Assembly: GCA_045221575.1 (NCBI GenBank)
Contig: JBGUWU010000019.1
Coordinates: 1 to 64,000 of the forward strand
Source of the DNA: Scybalousia_A sp045221575
GTDB taxonomy: Bacteria > Bacteroidota > Bacteroidia > Bacteroidales > P3
Length of the DNA stretch: 64,000 nt
Direction: 5' to 3'
Below, one piece after another: positions 19,481 through 29,229 of this stretch. The notes below the pieces were generated by a model, which saw only the letters and a list, made by a program, of their open reading frames with translations, ran no database searches and was not told the DNA's origin. Made by a program: the position numbers and the translations under genes. Every line of letters begins with the position of its first letter. The stretch's first letter is position 1.

Positions 19481-22108
19481 ATGGCAGAATTGGAATCCAA
19501 ATATATTGCGAAGAATGTAGAAAAGAAATGGTACGACAAGTGGTTATCAAGTAACGCATTCCACTCTGAACCCGATAAAAGAGAAGCTTATACTATAGTA
19601 ATCCCACCTCCTAATGTTACAGGAGTACTTCACATGGGACACATGCTGAATGAAACAATACAAGACGTGCTTTGTAGAAAAGAAAGAATGAACGGCAAAA
19701 ACGTTTGTTGGGTTCCTGGTACAGACCACGCCAGCATAGCAACAGAAGCTAAAGTTGTTAATCTTCTAAAAGAAAAAGGCATAAACAAAACTGACCTTAC
19801 AAGAGAAGAATTTCTTAAACATGCTTGGCAATGGAAAGAAGAAAAAGGCGGAATAATTCTTCAGCAATTGAAGACTTTGGGTTGTTGTTGTGATTGGGAT
19901 AGAACCAAATTCACAATGGACAAAGATATGAGCGAGGCTGTCATAAAGGTATTCTGCGATCTTTATAATAAAGGCTTAATCTACAGAGGTGTCCGTATGG
20001 TTAATTGGGATCCTAAAGCACTAACCGCTGTTAGTGATGAGGAAGTAATATATAAGGATCAGCATTCCAAACTTTATTATCTTCGTTACTATCTTTCTGA
20101 CAACAAAGATAAATATGTTGTTGTAGCAACCACTCGCCCAGAAACAATAATGGGAGATACTGCCGTTTGTGTCAATCCTAATGATGAAAGATTCTCTTAT
20201 TTAAAAGGAAAGAAATTGATTGTTCCGGTAGTAAATAGAGAGGTACCTGTTATATTTGACGAATATGTTGATATGACCTTCGGAACGGGAGCTTTAAAAG
20301 TTACTCCTGCACACGATATCAACGACTACAACCTTGGAATAAAACACAAACTAAACTCTATCAACATTTTCAACGACAACGGAACTTTAAATGAAAACGG
20401 ATTAAGATATAAAGATTTAGACAGATTTGATTGCAGAAAACAGATTGTTGAAGATTTGCAAAAAGAAGGTTTAATGGAAAAGATAGAAGACTATGATAAT
20501 AAAATAGGTCTTTCTGAACGTACTTCAGTTCCTATTGAACCTAAACTAAGTATGCAATGGTTCTGCAAGATGAAAGATATGGCTAAACCTGCTTTAGAAG
20601 TTGTAGAGAGCGGAAAGATAAAATTCCACCCAGAAAAGTTCATCAACACATACAGACACTGGATGGAAGACACAAAAGACTGGTGTATTAGTCGTCAACT
20701 TTGGTGGGGACATAGAATACCTGCTTATTATCTTCCAAACAACGATTTTGTCGTTGCTCCAAACTTAGAAGAAGCATTCAAAAAAGCACAAGTTATATTA
20801 CCGAACATAAAAATAGAAGACTTAAAGCAAGATGAAGACGTTTTAGACACTTGGTTCTCTTCTTGGTTGTGGCCTATCAGTTGTTTTAATGGCATCAACG
20901 AACCAAACAACGAAGAAATAAACTACTACTACCCTACTTCTGATTTAATAACAGGTCCAGATATTATCTTCTTCTGGGTTGCACGAATGATAATGGCAGG
21001 ATTGGAATTCAGAAAAGATATTCCTTTCCATAATGTTTATTTTACTGGTATAGTAAGGGATAAACTTGGAAGAAAGATGTCTAAAACTCTTGGCAACTCT
21101 CCTGATCCTTTGTTATTGATTGACCAATATGGAGCTGACGGAGTAAGAATGGGTATGCTTATGTCTTCTCCTGCAGGCAACGATCTTCCTTTTGATGAAG
21201 CATATTGCGAACAAGGAAGAAATTTTGCTAACAAAATATGGAATGCTTTGAGATTAATAAAAGGTTGGAACGTAGAAGAAATACCTCAACCTAAGCATTC
21301 AGAACTTGCCATCAACTGGTTCTATCAAAGAATGAACGCTATCCTTGAACAAATAGAAGATGATTTTTCTAAATATCGTTTAAGTGAGTGTTTAAAGAAT
21401 ATCTACACTTTCATTTGGGACGATTTCTGTTCTTGGTTCTTGGAAATAGTAAAACCAGAATATCAAAAGCCTATAGATAAACAGACTTTTGAACAAACAA
21501 TATCTATCTTTGAGTCTTTGATGAAGATTCTTCAACCTTTCATGCCTTTTGTTACAGAAGAGATATATCATAACCTAAGAGAAAGAAAGGAAGATGAATT
21601 CCTTATGGATACTTCTTATCCTAAATGTACTGAAAAGGAACACATAATGGATAAAGAGTTTGCTTTCATTAAAGAAATAATAACCACTATACGTGGATTA
21701 AGAAACTCAAAAGGTATTTCTCCAAAAGAAGTTCTGCAATGCTTTATCAAAGAGAACGAAGACAAAGAAATTATCTCCAAATACGAAAGCATAATAATTA
21801 AACTTGCAAACATCACTCCAATAAACTTTGTTTCAGATAAGCAAGACGGAACTATTAGCCTTATGGTTAGAACAACAGAAATCTTTATTCCTATCACAGA
21901 AAACATTAACAAGGAAGAAGAAACAAAGAAGATAAACGAACAAATAAAATATTATGAAGGCTTTATTGTTTCTATCAACAAAAAACTTTCTAACGAGAAA
22001 TTTGTAAACAATGCTCCTGAAAAGGTTGTTGCTTTAGAGAGAAAGAAATTAGCCGATTGTGAAACAAAACTTGCGGCTCTTAAACAAGAACTTGCATCTT
22101 TACAATAA
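19481..22108 (+). CDS. valS: Valine--tRNA ligase
   Basis: The ATG at 19481 (MAELESKYIAKNVEKKWY) gives 875 aa, normal for ValRS, which charges tRNA-Val with valine and edits threonine. The class I signature HIGH appears as H51-MG-H54 in PPPNVTGVLHMGHM, and KMSKS as KMSKT at about 532-536 (GRKMSKTLGNSPDP). The WW-type anticodon-binding region and a C-terminal coiled coil (KKINEQIKYYEG .. LAALKQELASLQ) complete the enzyme. It heads an apparent operon with rfbC (24-base gap) and a UDP-sugar dehydrogenase (12-base gap). Confidence 0.97.
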   Translation: MAELESKYIAKNVEKKWYDKWLSSNAFHSEPDKREAYTIVIPPPNVTGVLHMGHMLNETIQDVLCRKERMNGKNVCWVPGTDHASIATEAKVVNLLKEKGINKTDLTREEFLKHAWQWKEEKGGIILQQLKTLGCCCDWDRTKFTMDKDMSEAVIKVFCDLYNKGLIYRGVRMVNWDPKALTAVSDEEVIYKDQHSKLYYLRYYLSDNKDKYVVVATTRPETIMGDTAVCVNPNDERFSYLKGKKLIVPVVNREVPVIFDEYVDMTFGTGALKVTPAHDINDYNLGIKHKLNSINIFNDNGTLNENGLRYKDLDRFDCRKQIVEDLQKEGLMEKIEDYDNKIGLSERTSVPIEPKLSMQWFCKMKDMAKPALEVVESGKIKFHPEKFINTYRHWMEDTKDWCISRQLWWGHRIPAYYLPNNDFVVAPNLEEAFKKAQVILPNIKIEDLKQDEDVLDTWFSSWLWPISCFNGINEPNNEEINYYYPTSDLITGPDIIFFWVARMIMAGLEFRKDIPFHNVYFTGIVRDKLGRKMSKTLGNSPDPLLLIDQYGADGVRMGMLMSSPAGNDLPFDEAYCEQGRNFANKIWNALRLIKGWNVEEIPQPKHSELAINWFYQRMNAILEQIEDDFSKYRLSECLKNIYTFIWDDFCSWFLEIVKPEYQKPIDKQTFEQTISIFESLMKILQPFMPFVTEEIYHNLRERKEDEFLMDTSYPKCTEKEHIMDKEFAFIKEIITTIRGLRNSKGISPKEVLQCFIKENEDKEIISKYESIIIKLANITPINFVSDKQDGTISLMVRTTEIFIPITENINKEEETKKINEQIKYYEGFIVSINKKLSNEKFVNNAPEKVVALERKKLADCETKLAALKQELASLQ

Positions 22109-22132
22109 AAACACAGCTCTACTATACTTGTA

Positions 22133-22684
22133 ATGAACGTAAAAGAAACTAATATAAAGGGATTACTCATCATAGAGCCGAAAATATTTAAAGATGAGAG
22201 AGGTTATTTCTTTGAATCTTATTCTGCAAAGGATTTTAATAAGATTTCAGGAGATATTAATTTTGTTCAAGATAACGAAAGTAAGTCTTCTTACGGAGTA
22301 CTTAGAGGATTACATTTTCAAAAGGGAAAATATGCGCAGAGTAAGTTGGTACGTGTTGTAAAAGGTAAGGTTTTAGATGTAGCAGTGGATATTAGAAGAG
22401 ACTCAAAGACCTTTGGGCAACATCATTCTATAATATTAAGCGAAGAAAACCACCTTCAGTTCTTTATTCCTAAGGGCTTTGCTCATGGTTTTGCGGTGTT
22501 GAGTGATGAAGCCATCTTTCAATATAAATGCGATGCCTTCTATTCCAGGGAAAACGAAGGAGCAATTATTTGGAACGATAAAACATTAAACATCGATTGG
22601 CTTTTACCTGAAAAAGATATTATTCTTTCAGAAAAAGACAAGCATCACCCAACCTTTGAAGAATATAAAGCAAATATTATCTAA
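22133..22684 (+). CDS. rfbC: dTDP-4-dehydrorhamnose 3,5-epimerase
   Basis: A 183-aa cupin-fold enzyme (RmlC) of typical length, which epimerises dTDP-4-keto-6-deoxyglucose at C3 and C5 on the way to dTDP-L-rhamnose for surface polysaccharide. Visible motifs are FKDERGYFFESY, the catalytic base H61 in GVLRGLHFQ, VDIRRDSKTFGQ, FIPKGFAHGFAVLS and the YKCDAFYS segment near the catalytic Tyr. The other rml genes (rfbA, rfbB, rfbD) are not in the window. The next gene, 12 bases on, is another nucleotide-sugar enzyme, consistent with a polysaccharide role. Confidence 0.93.
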   Translation: MNVKETNIKGLLIIEPKIFKDERGYFFESYSAKDFNKISGDINFVQDNESKSSYGVLRGLHFQKGKYAQSKLVRVVKGKVLDVAVDIRRDSKTFGQHHSIILSEENHLQFFIPKGFAHGFAVLSDEAIFQYKCDAFYSRENEGAIIWNDKTLNIDWLLPEKDIILSEKDKHHPTFEEYKANII

Positions 22685-22696
22685 CTTATTCTTTTT

Positions 22697-23977
22697 ATGG
22701 ACTTGAATAATTTAAATATTGCTGTTATTGGCTTAGGATATGTTGGCTTACCTTTGGCTTGTATGTTTGCAAGTAAATATAATGTCATTGGTTTTGACAC
22801 AAAAGAAGAGAGAATTAAAAATATCAACCAAGCCGTAGATGATAATGAAGAAGTTCTTTCTTCTACTCTTAAAACAGCTATCAGCAAAGGCTTTCATGCA
22901 AGTTCTAATATTGAGGATATAAAACATTGTAACTTCTATATCATTACCGTTCCTACGCCTGTTGATGAGAACAATAAAGTAGATTTACGCTGTTTGCTTT
23001 CTGCCACAAGCACGGTCGCTAAGGTAATTAACAAAGGCGATGTTATTGTTTATGAATCTACTGTTTATCCAGGCATGACTGAAGAGGAGTGTGTGCCTTT
23101 GATTGAAAATATTTCTCATTTAGAATATAACAAAGACTTTTTCGTTGGTTACTCACCTGAAAGAATAAATCCCGGAGATAGTATTCATAGCGTTGAAACA
23201 ATAAAAAAGGTTACCTCAGGCTCTACTCCTAAGATGGCAGATTTTATTGACGATGTTTATAACTCAGTCCTTAAAAATGGAACATTCAAAGCCTCTTGCA
23301 TAAAAGTAGCTGAAGCAGCCAAAATCATAGAGAACACTCAACGAGATGTAAACATTGCTTTTATGAATGAACTTGCCAAAATCTTTAACGCTATGGGTAT
23401 TGACACCAAAGAAGTTATTGATGCCGCATCTTCAAAGTGGAATTTTATTAAACTATATCCCGGTTTGGTTGGAGGACACTGCATCAGTGTTGATCCTTAC
23501 TACTTGATTCAAAAAGCAGAGGTCTATGGTCTTATGCCTCGTCTGTTGATGAACGCACGAGATTTGAATGATGCAATGGGAACATACGTCGCCAACCAAG
23601 TGATTAAACTAATGAACAGAAAAGGTATAGTTGTTAAAGATTCTAAAATACTTATACTTGGTTTTACTTTCAAAGAAAATTGTTCAGACATCAGAAACAC
23701 GAAAGTTAAAGACATTTACTCTGTTTTTAAAGAATATACTAATAATATAATTGTCTTTGACCCACACGCCAACAAAGAAAAAGTTCTAAAAGAATACGAT
23801 ATCAACATAACAAATACTATTCCAACAGAAAAAGACTTTGATTGTGTAGTGTTGGCTGTCGCTCACAAAGAATTTTCTAAACTAAATCCACGCTCTTTCC
23901 TTAGAAATACGGACAAAGGTATTGTTTATGATGTAAAAGGCTTCTTTGACAAACAACACATAGACTATCGGTTATAA
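22697..23977 (+). CDS. UDP-N-acetylhexosamine 6-dehydrogenase (TviB/WbpO type)
   Basis: A 426-aa NAD-dependent nucleotide-sugar dehydrogenase, which oxidises the C6 hydroxyl of a UDP-sugar twice to give the uronic acid. The NAD-binding Rossmann motif is GLGYVGLPLA near the N-terminus. The middle domain has VPTPVD, YESTVYPGMTEE and GYSPERINPGD, and the catalytic C262 lies in GGHCISVDPYYL; the C-terminal UDP-binding domain has LGFTFKENCSDIRNTK. The SPERINPGD and VDPYYL forms fit the UDP-GlcNAc/UDP-GalNAc dehydrogenases TviB and WbpO (about 425 aa) better than UDP-glucose dehydrogenase, but substrate assignment is inference. It is likely cotranscribed with valS and rfbC. Confidence 0.88.
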   Translation: MDLNNLNIAVIGLGYVGLPLACMFASKYNVIGFDTKEERIKNINQAVDDNEEVLSSTLKTAISKGFHASSNIEDIKHCNFYIITVPTPVDENNKVDLRCLLSATSTVAKVINKGDVIVYESTVYPGMTEEECVPLIENISHLEYNKDFFVGYSPERINPGDSIHSVETIKKVTSGSTPKMADFIDDVYNSVLKNGTFKASCIKVAEAAKIIENTQRDVNIAFMNELAKIFNAMGIDTKEVIDAASSKWNFIKLYPGLVGGHCISVDPYYLIQKAEVYGLMPRLLMNARDLNDAMGTYVANQVIKLMNRKGIVVKDSKILILGFTFKENCSDIRNTKVKDIYSVFKEYTNNIIVFDPHANKEKVLKEYDINITNTIPTEKDFDCVVLAVAHKEFSKLNPRSFLRNTDKGIVYDVKGFFDKQHIDYRL

Positions 23978-24260
23978 AAAAAAGTCTTTATTATTAGATT
24001 TTTTATTGTTTAAATATTTTTAAAATAGCTTTTAATCATCAACTAATAAAAGTAGCTATAGAAATATAACCTCTTTTTCTTCCTATACTTTCGATTTCTA
24101 ATTACTAATTGAAGTAGTTTTATCGTTTAATAAGTTTTTGATAATGAAGTTTATTTTCACTGTCTTTGATTTTTTACTTATTCTTTATTTAAAACGTTTT
24201 ACACTAACAAAGAATTTATTTTAATCTTATAGTAGGTAGGCAATAACCAAAAATTTATTG
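23978..24260. other. Intergenic region without a gene
   Basis: An AT-rich spacer between the dehydrogenase gene and the next plus-strand gene. It contains a short AATTAG-type palindromic fragment (TTTCTAATTACTAATT at about 24094-24110) related to the large repeats, and T-rich sequence that only loosely recalls the 21-bp arrays. I see no terminator hairpin of note. Confidence 0.45.
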
Positions 24261-24268
24261 TACTTTTG
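24261..24268 (+). promoter_or_regulatory. -7 box of the 24298 gene
   Basis: TACTTTTG matches TAnnTTTG and lies 29 bases before the ATG at 24298. It lies upstream of the in-frame ATG at 24280, so both starts remain possible, but the signal peptide begins at 24298. Confidence 0.6.
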
Positions 24269-24297
24269 CCAAATAAATTTTGATACATTATATAGAT

Positions 24298-26508
24298 ATG
24301 AAAAAAGGATTTTTTTTATCGTTATTGTTTATTGTATTTATTGCATTACAGGGTTACTCTCAGACTCTTTCCTCTTCACAAAAGAAAGATCTACTCAAAC
24401 AATATGACAAACAGATTAAGGAACTTGCTGAAATATCCTCAGATAAAGTGGATTTATTGCCTGTTTATCAATATAGAGTTAATAAAGCTAATGACTTTCT
24501 TAACGAAAAAGCCATCTACAACACCGACAACGAAGTATATTCTAAATATTTAGAACTAAAGACTTTATTAAACCACAACAAAGAATTGTTAGACTTCCTT
24601 ACTCCTCGTTCTTCTGAGTTATATTATGTTAAAGCTTTAAACCTAATATCTCAAAACAAAAAGACTGAGGGCTATTCTCTCTTACAAAAGTCTATAAGCC
24701 TTAATCCTAAGAACGTTATGGCTCATTATGAGTTAGCAAAACTCTCTTTAGATTCTGCACAGATAGTTAAAACAACTCAAATTCTTAACGACATTCTTTC
24801 AAAAATGAATCCTACTACTGAAGAGAAAAAACTATGTGCTAATCTGTTGGTATATACTTATGATAAAAACCTTTTGCAGTCAATTGCCTTGATAAAGGAG
24901 AAAAAATATGCTTATGCTTATGACATTCTTACTCAATTAGATGATTTTTGTAAGAAAGATAACATGAATATCTGTCAATCTGCATTGGTAAAGAAGAATA
25001 TTGAAGTTTGCCAACAAGGAATATATAACGACCATCTTACTATTACTAAACGAGCAATAAAGATGGGCGAAATGAAAATAGCGAGTGATTTTGCAGAAAA
25101 CACCTATGATTACTTACAACGCAACAGAGAGAGCATAAATGACACATCTTCGTTTGATGAAATTGTGAATAAGGTTGTAGATTATTATATTGCTACTGCC
25201 AAAAATTTACAAGGAGCAAAAAATGCTGAACTTAGGGGAGATATGCTTGCAAAAGCCAAAACATTGTCTGAGATGGTGGGCGGCAAATTTGAAGAGAATA
25301 CTCTTAGACAGATTGCTCAAATACAAGGGACTCTCATTCCAAGCGATGCTAAACTTGATTCAATAGAAAACAATGCTAAACCCGAGGGCTATTCTTTGGA
25401 TTATGCAGATTATATAAAAGACACTGTTTCTAACCCTGAGGAAGAGGTAACTAAGATAGAAAAAGATTATATCTCATCTTCTGAAAACAAAAACCCTAAA
25501 GAAAGTTTTGCTGTTCAAAGTACTAAGGTTAAGACTATAGACAAAGCAATAGATGACAAGTTTTTTGAAACACGTACATTTATGCAAGTAAATAACTATG
25601 AGAAAGCTCTTGAGGTGTTAGAAAAAGCTAATCGTTTGGCTAAAATAGAAGGAGATAAAAAAGCAGTAGAGCAAATGTACATTCGTGCAATAAGAGAAAT
25701 TACGGCTAAACGAATGTCTAATGCTGAGTATGCTATCTTTGAAGGTAATATCCCTAAGGCTGATTCTTTAGTTGCTTTGACTAATGATTTGATAACAGAG
25801 TATAAGATGGAGCAAGACACAGCTATTCAACGTATAATGAACTCTTATCTTCGTGCAATAGACAATAAGGTATGTGCAAAGAAACAAGATGAGATAGATG
25901 TTCTGGTTTATGATATTTTAGAGTGTATAAGAAAGAATGATTTCTATACTGCTGAAGTCTATATTGATAAGGCAATGGAGATAAAAGGCAATAGTGAATG
26001 TAGATTAGACAAACAAAGAGTTAGAAGTCTAAAACGACAAATAGAAGAGCCTTTGCAATATGTAGCAATGAAGGAGAATTGCGAACAAATACTATTAGAC
26101 AAAGACACTATTAAGTATTTCCTTGAATATTCTAAGTTAGAGTATTACTACAACACTCACAAGCTAAACGAAATGAGCGTTATTCATATAGGTTTGCGTG
26201 ATATACTAAAAGATATGAATGATGATGACCTTGCAATCAAGATAGCCGAAAGCCTAATAAAGTATCAACAATATGAAGGAGCCATAGAAGCAATAGGTTC
26301 TTTAAAACTTATGGGCTATAAAGCAAAACACACTAAAAAGATTCAAAAACGTATTGGACAATTAATGTCTATGCAAGAAGCGAAACGCCAAGATAAGATT
26401 GCACAAAACTATCGTATGGAAGATAAATATAATAATGATAAGTGGTTTAAATATTTTTTGAAATCATATAAGAAGAATTTTATCAAGTATCAAAGAATGA
26501 AATTTTAA
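24298..26508 (+). CDS. Exported helical TPR-like protein, unknown function
   Basis: The ATG at 24298 gives 736 aa starting with a signal peptide (MKKGFFLSLLFIVFIAL..GYSQ). The rest looks almost wholly alpha-helical. A TPR-like pair is visible at about residues 110-160 (LYYVKALNLISQNKKTEGYS, then SISLNPKNVMAHYELAKLSL), and further helical repeats are likely (YEKALEVLEKANRLAKIEGD at about 440). The C-terminus is strongly basic (KWFKYFLKSYKKNFIKYQRMKF) and has no T9SS sorting domain. It is probably a periplasmic or surface-associated scaffold. I do not recognise the family. It has its own promoter and is followed 86 bases later by pgk. Confidence 0.7.
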   Translation: MKKGFFLSLLFIVFIALQGYSQTLSSSQKKDLLKQYDKQIKELAEISSDKVDLLPVYQYRVNKANDFLNEKAIYNTDNEVYSKYLELKTLLNHNKELLDFLTPRSSELYYVKALNLISQNKKTEGYSLLQKSISLNPKNVMAHYELAKLSLDSAQIVKTTQILNDILSKMNPTTEEKKLCANLLVYTYDKNLLQSIALIKEKKYAYAYDILTQLDDFCKKDNMNICQSALVKKNIEVCQQGIYNDHLTITKRAIKMGEMKIASDFAENTYDYLQRNRESINDTSSFDEIVNKVVDYYIATAKNLQGAKNAELRGDMLAKAKTLSEMVGGKFEENTLRQIAQIQGTLIPSDAKLDSIENNAKPEGYSLDYADYIKDTVSNPEEEVTKIEKDYISSSENKNPKESFAVQSTKVKTIDKAIDDKFFETRTFMQVNNYEKALEVLEKANRLAKIEGDKKAVEQMYIRAIREITAKRMSNAEYAIFEGNIPKADSLVALTNDLITEYKMEQDTAIQRIMNSYLRAIDNKVCAKKQDEIDVLVYDILECIRKNDFYTAEVYIDKAMEIKGNSECRLDKQRVRSLKRQIEEPLQYVAMKENCEQILLDKDTIKYFLEYSKLEYYYNTHKLNEMSVIHIGLRDILKDMNDDDLAIKIAESLIKYQQYEGAIEAIGSLKLMGYKAKHTKKIQKRIGQLMSMQEAKRQDKIAQNYRMEDKYNNDKWFKYFLKSYKKNFIKYQRMKF

Positions 26509-26525
26509 GTTTTTTGTAATATATT

Positions 26526-26555
26526 TTTGCTTTTCAAATAGTTTTTATAACTTTG
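26526..26555 (+). promoter_or_regulatory. pgk promoter
   Basis: TTTG (26526-26529), 18 bases, TAACTTTG (26548-26555). This matches the Bacteroidota housekeeping consensus and lies 39 bases before the pgk ATG. Confidence 0.8.
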
Positions 26556-26594
26556 CAAAATTCAGAATCTAATTATAAATAAAAATCAAACAAT

Positions 26595-27788
26595 ATGAAG
26601 ACAATAAAAGATACAAATTTCAAAGGCAAAAGAGTACTTGTTAGAGTAGATTTCAACGTCCCTTTTGATAAACAAGGAAACATAAGCGATGACACAAGAA
26701 TAATGGAGGCTATGCCTACTATTAACAAACTTATTTCTGACGGAGCAAGAGTTATTCTTATGGCTCACCTTGGCAGACCAAAGAAAGGTGGTTTTGAACC
26801 AGAATTCACTCTTAAACCTGTAGCAGAGTACTTATCTAAGATTATAAAACAAGAAGTGGTATTTACTCAAAATCTTTTGGGTGATGAGGTAACAAAACTT
26901 GTCAATGCTTTACAAGATGGTCAAGTTATGCTATTAGAGAACATCCGTTTCTATCCTGAAGAGACTAAAGGTAACGAAGATTTTGCAAGACAACTTTCTT
27001 TGCTTGGCGATGCTTATGTTAATGATGCTTTTGGAGCTGCACACCGTGAGCATGCTTCTACTGCAACTTTAGCTAAGTTCTTCCCTAATGACAAATACTT
27101 TGGTCTTTTGATGGAGAACGAAGTAAGAAATCTTAACAAATTAATGAACAACTACGAAAAGCCTTTCACTGCTGTTATTGGAGGAAGTAAGATTAGTTCA
27201 AAGATAGGTATCTTAGAGTCTTTGATAGACATCGCTGACAATTTAGTTATCGGCGGTGGTATGCGTTACACTTTCTACAAAGCATTAGGACACAATGTTG
27301 GCAACTCTCTTTGCGAAGATGATAAAATAGATACAGCTAAAGCATTGATGCAAAAAGCTAAAGAAAAAGGCGTAAAACTTTATTTACCAGAAGATAGTAT
27401 TGTAGCTGATGACTTTTCTGAAAATGCTAACACTAAATATGTTCCTACTATGGATATTCCTGATGGTTGGGAAGGCATGGATATAGGAGAGAAATCAATA
27501 AAAACTTATTGCGATGTTGTTCTTTCTTCTAAGACTATACTATGGAATGGCCCTATGGGAGTATTTGAAATGAAAAAATTTGCAGATGGAACTTTCGCTA
27601 TTGCTAAGGCAGTAGCGGACGCTACTCAAAAGGGTGCTTTCTCTGCAATAGGAGGAGGTGATTCTGTTAGTGCAATAAAAGAAAGTGGTTATGCAGATAA
27701 TGTTTCTTATATTTCTACAGGTGGTGGTGCAATGTTAGAGTTCTTAGAAGGAAAAGTTCTTCCTGGAATAAAAGCTATAGAAGAATAA
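26595..27788 (+). CDS. pgk: Phosphoglycerate kinase
   Basis: A 397-aa glycolytic enzyme, transferring phosphate from 1,3-bisphosphoglycerate to ADP. All family landmarks are present: RVDFNVPFD near the N-terminus, MAHLGRPK, the substrate-binding GAAHREHAST, AVIGGSKISSKIG, and the nucleotide-binding GGGDSVSAIKESG near the C-terminus. Length and domain order are normal. It is flanked by its own promoter and a strong terminator, so it is monocistronic. Confidence 0.98.
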   Translation: MKTIKDTNFKGKRVLVRVDFNVPFDKQGNISDDTRIMEAMPTINKLISDGARVILMAHLGRPKKGGFEPEFTLKPVAEYLSKIIKQEVVFTQNLLGDEVTKLVNALQDGQVMLLENIRFYPEETKGNEDFARQLSLLGDAYVNDAFGAAHREHASTATLAKFFPNDKYFGLLMENEVRNLNKLMNNYEKPFTAVIGGSKISSKIGILESLIDIADNLVIGGGMRYTFYKALGHNVGNSLCEDDKIDTAKALMQKAKEKGVKLYLPEDSIVADDFSENANTKYVPTMDIPDGWEGMDIGEKSIKTYCDVVLSSKTILWNGPMGVFEMKKFADGTFAIAKAVADATQKGAFSAIGGGDSVSAIKESGYADNVSYISTGGGAMLEFLEGKVLPGIKAIEE

Positions 27789-27810
27789 GAAATAAACCAT
27801 ATCTACACAA

Positions 27811-27849
27811 AAAGAGATGAAACAATGTTTCATCTCTTTGCTTTTTTAT
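27811..27849 (+). terminator. Strong intrinsic terminator of pgk
   Basis: A perfect 13-bp stem, AAAGAGATGAAAC (27812-27824) and GTTTCATCTCTTT (27828-27840), with a 3-base loop followed by GCTTTTTT. It lies between convergent genes. Confidence 0.9.
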
Positions 27850-27868
27850 GGGTATAAGGAATAGATAA

Positions 27869-29215
27869 CTATCTTCTAATCCATTTAAATATTTCTTTCC
27901 AAGTAAGATTTTTACCATACATAAGTATTCCTGTTCTGTATATCTTTGCAGCAAGCATAACAGAACCTGCAATAAATATAAGCATTAAAGCTATAGATAA
28001 GATAAGTTGCAAAATAGGAACACCAAAAGGTATTCTTACTAACATGATAACAGGTGAAGTGAATGGAATCATGCTTAACCATAATGCAACATCACCTGTC
28101 GGATTACTCATAACCATAGGCACGCATATAATTGCAAATATCAATGGTACAGTAACAGGAAGTGTAAATTGAGAATTGTCTGTGTCATTGTCCAAAAGAG
28201 AACCTACTGCTCCAAATAAGGAAGCATATAATAAATATCCTAAGATGAAATATATAACAAAAACTCCTATAACCAAAGGAAAGTTAATCGTTTGCATATT
28301 TTGAGCAGCTTCCTTTATAAAAGAAGTGTCTGCATTTGACAAATCCATTGAATCAACACTAACTACTCTTTGGTTGATCTGTATTTCTTTTTGCTCTTGA
28401 GGAGAAAACAAATCTGGTTGCGCTACACTTACGCCTCCTATCAACAACAAAGTAAAGACTATCCACAATACTATTTGTGTTAATCCTAAAAGGGCAACGG
28501 CAATAATCTTTCCGAACAGAAGATAAACACTCTTTACACTTGAAGCCAAGACTTCTACTATTCTGCTTGTCTTTTCTTCTCCTACACTTTTCATCACCTG
28601 ACCTCCAAACAAGAAGATAAAGAAATAAATTATAAATGCGAATATTGCTCCAAGCACAGTCTTAACCTCTGACATTGAGTTTTCTCCTGTGCGAATATCT
28701 TTAGCATAAAAATCTATCTTAGGATTGTTTATCAAACTAATATCTTTATCTGACATATCATAATTAACTCTCAGCATAGAGTTTTTAAAGATTTGTTTTG
28801 TCTGTTCTTTTATATCGCTGTTCGCTTCAATGCTTGGCTCGTTATCTGCATAGAAAAGGAAAGTCTTTATAGGAGGATTATCGTTGGTATTAACTATCTC
28901 TAACACTCCATCGCACAAACCACTTTGCAACAGAGTCTGTGCTTGTTTTATATCGTCAGAATATTCAAACAAAAGATTATCATTGCTTTTGAACTTGCCT
29001 TTAAAAAACGAAATAGTATCATTTTCTATTACTGTTTTTTCTATCTCATCTACAACAATGATATGATAACGTTCCTTTGTTGAGTTTTGTAACAATACAG
29101 GCAAAACAATTAACAAAGTCATCAAAATAGGTCCCAACAAAGTCATAACAAAGAAGGACTTCTTTTTAATTTTTGACAAGTATTCTCTTTTTATTATTAT
29201 CCAAAGTTTATTCAT
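27869..29215 (-). CDS. ABC-2 type transporter permease (NatB-like)
   Basis: A 448-aa membrane protein. It has one helix near the N-terminus (about 20-42), a large extracytoplasmic domain (about 45-180), and a block of five to six helices (about 185-435) with the GGQVMKSVGEEKTSRIVEVL motif typical of NatB/ABC-2 permeases. It forms an exporter with the ATPase encoded immediately upstream (14-base gap). NatAB systems in other bacteria expel Na+ or antimicrobial compounds, but the substrate here is unknown. Confidence 0.85.
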   Translation of the reverse strand: MNKLWIIIKREYLSKIKKKSFFVMTLLGPILMTLLIVLPVLLQNSTKERYHIIVVDEIEKTVIENDTISFFKGKFKSNDNLLFEYSDDIKQAQTLLQSGLCDGVLEIVNTNDNPPIKTFLFYADNEPSIEANSDIKEQTKQIFKNSMLRVNYDMSDKDISLINNPKIDFYAKDIRTGENSMSEVKTVLGAIFAFIIYFFIFLFGGQVMKSVGEEKTSRIVEVLASSVKSVYLLFGKIIAVALLGLTQIVLWIVFTLLLIGGVSVAQPDLFSPQEQKEIQINQRVVSVDSMDLSNADTSFIKEAAQNMQTINFPLVIGVFVIYFILGYLLYASLFGAVGSLLDNDTDNSQFTLPVTVPLIFAIICVPMVMSNPTGDVALWLSMIPFTSPVIMLVRIPFGVPILQLILSIALMLIFIAGSVMLAAKIYRTGILMYGKNLTWKEIFKWIRR

Positions 29216-29229
29216 CGTCTTTTATTGTT

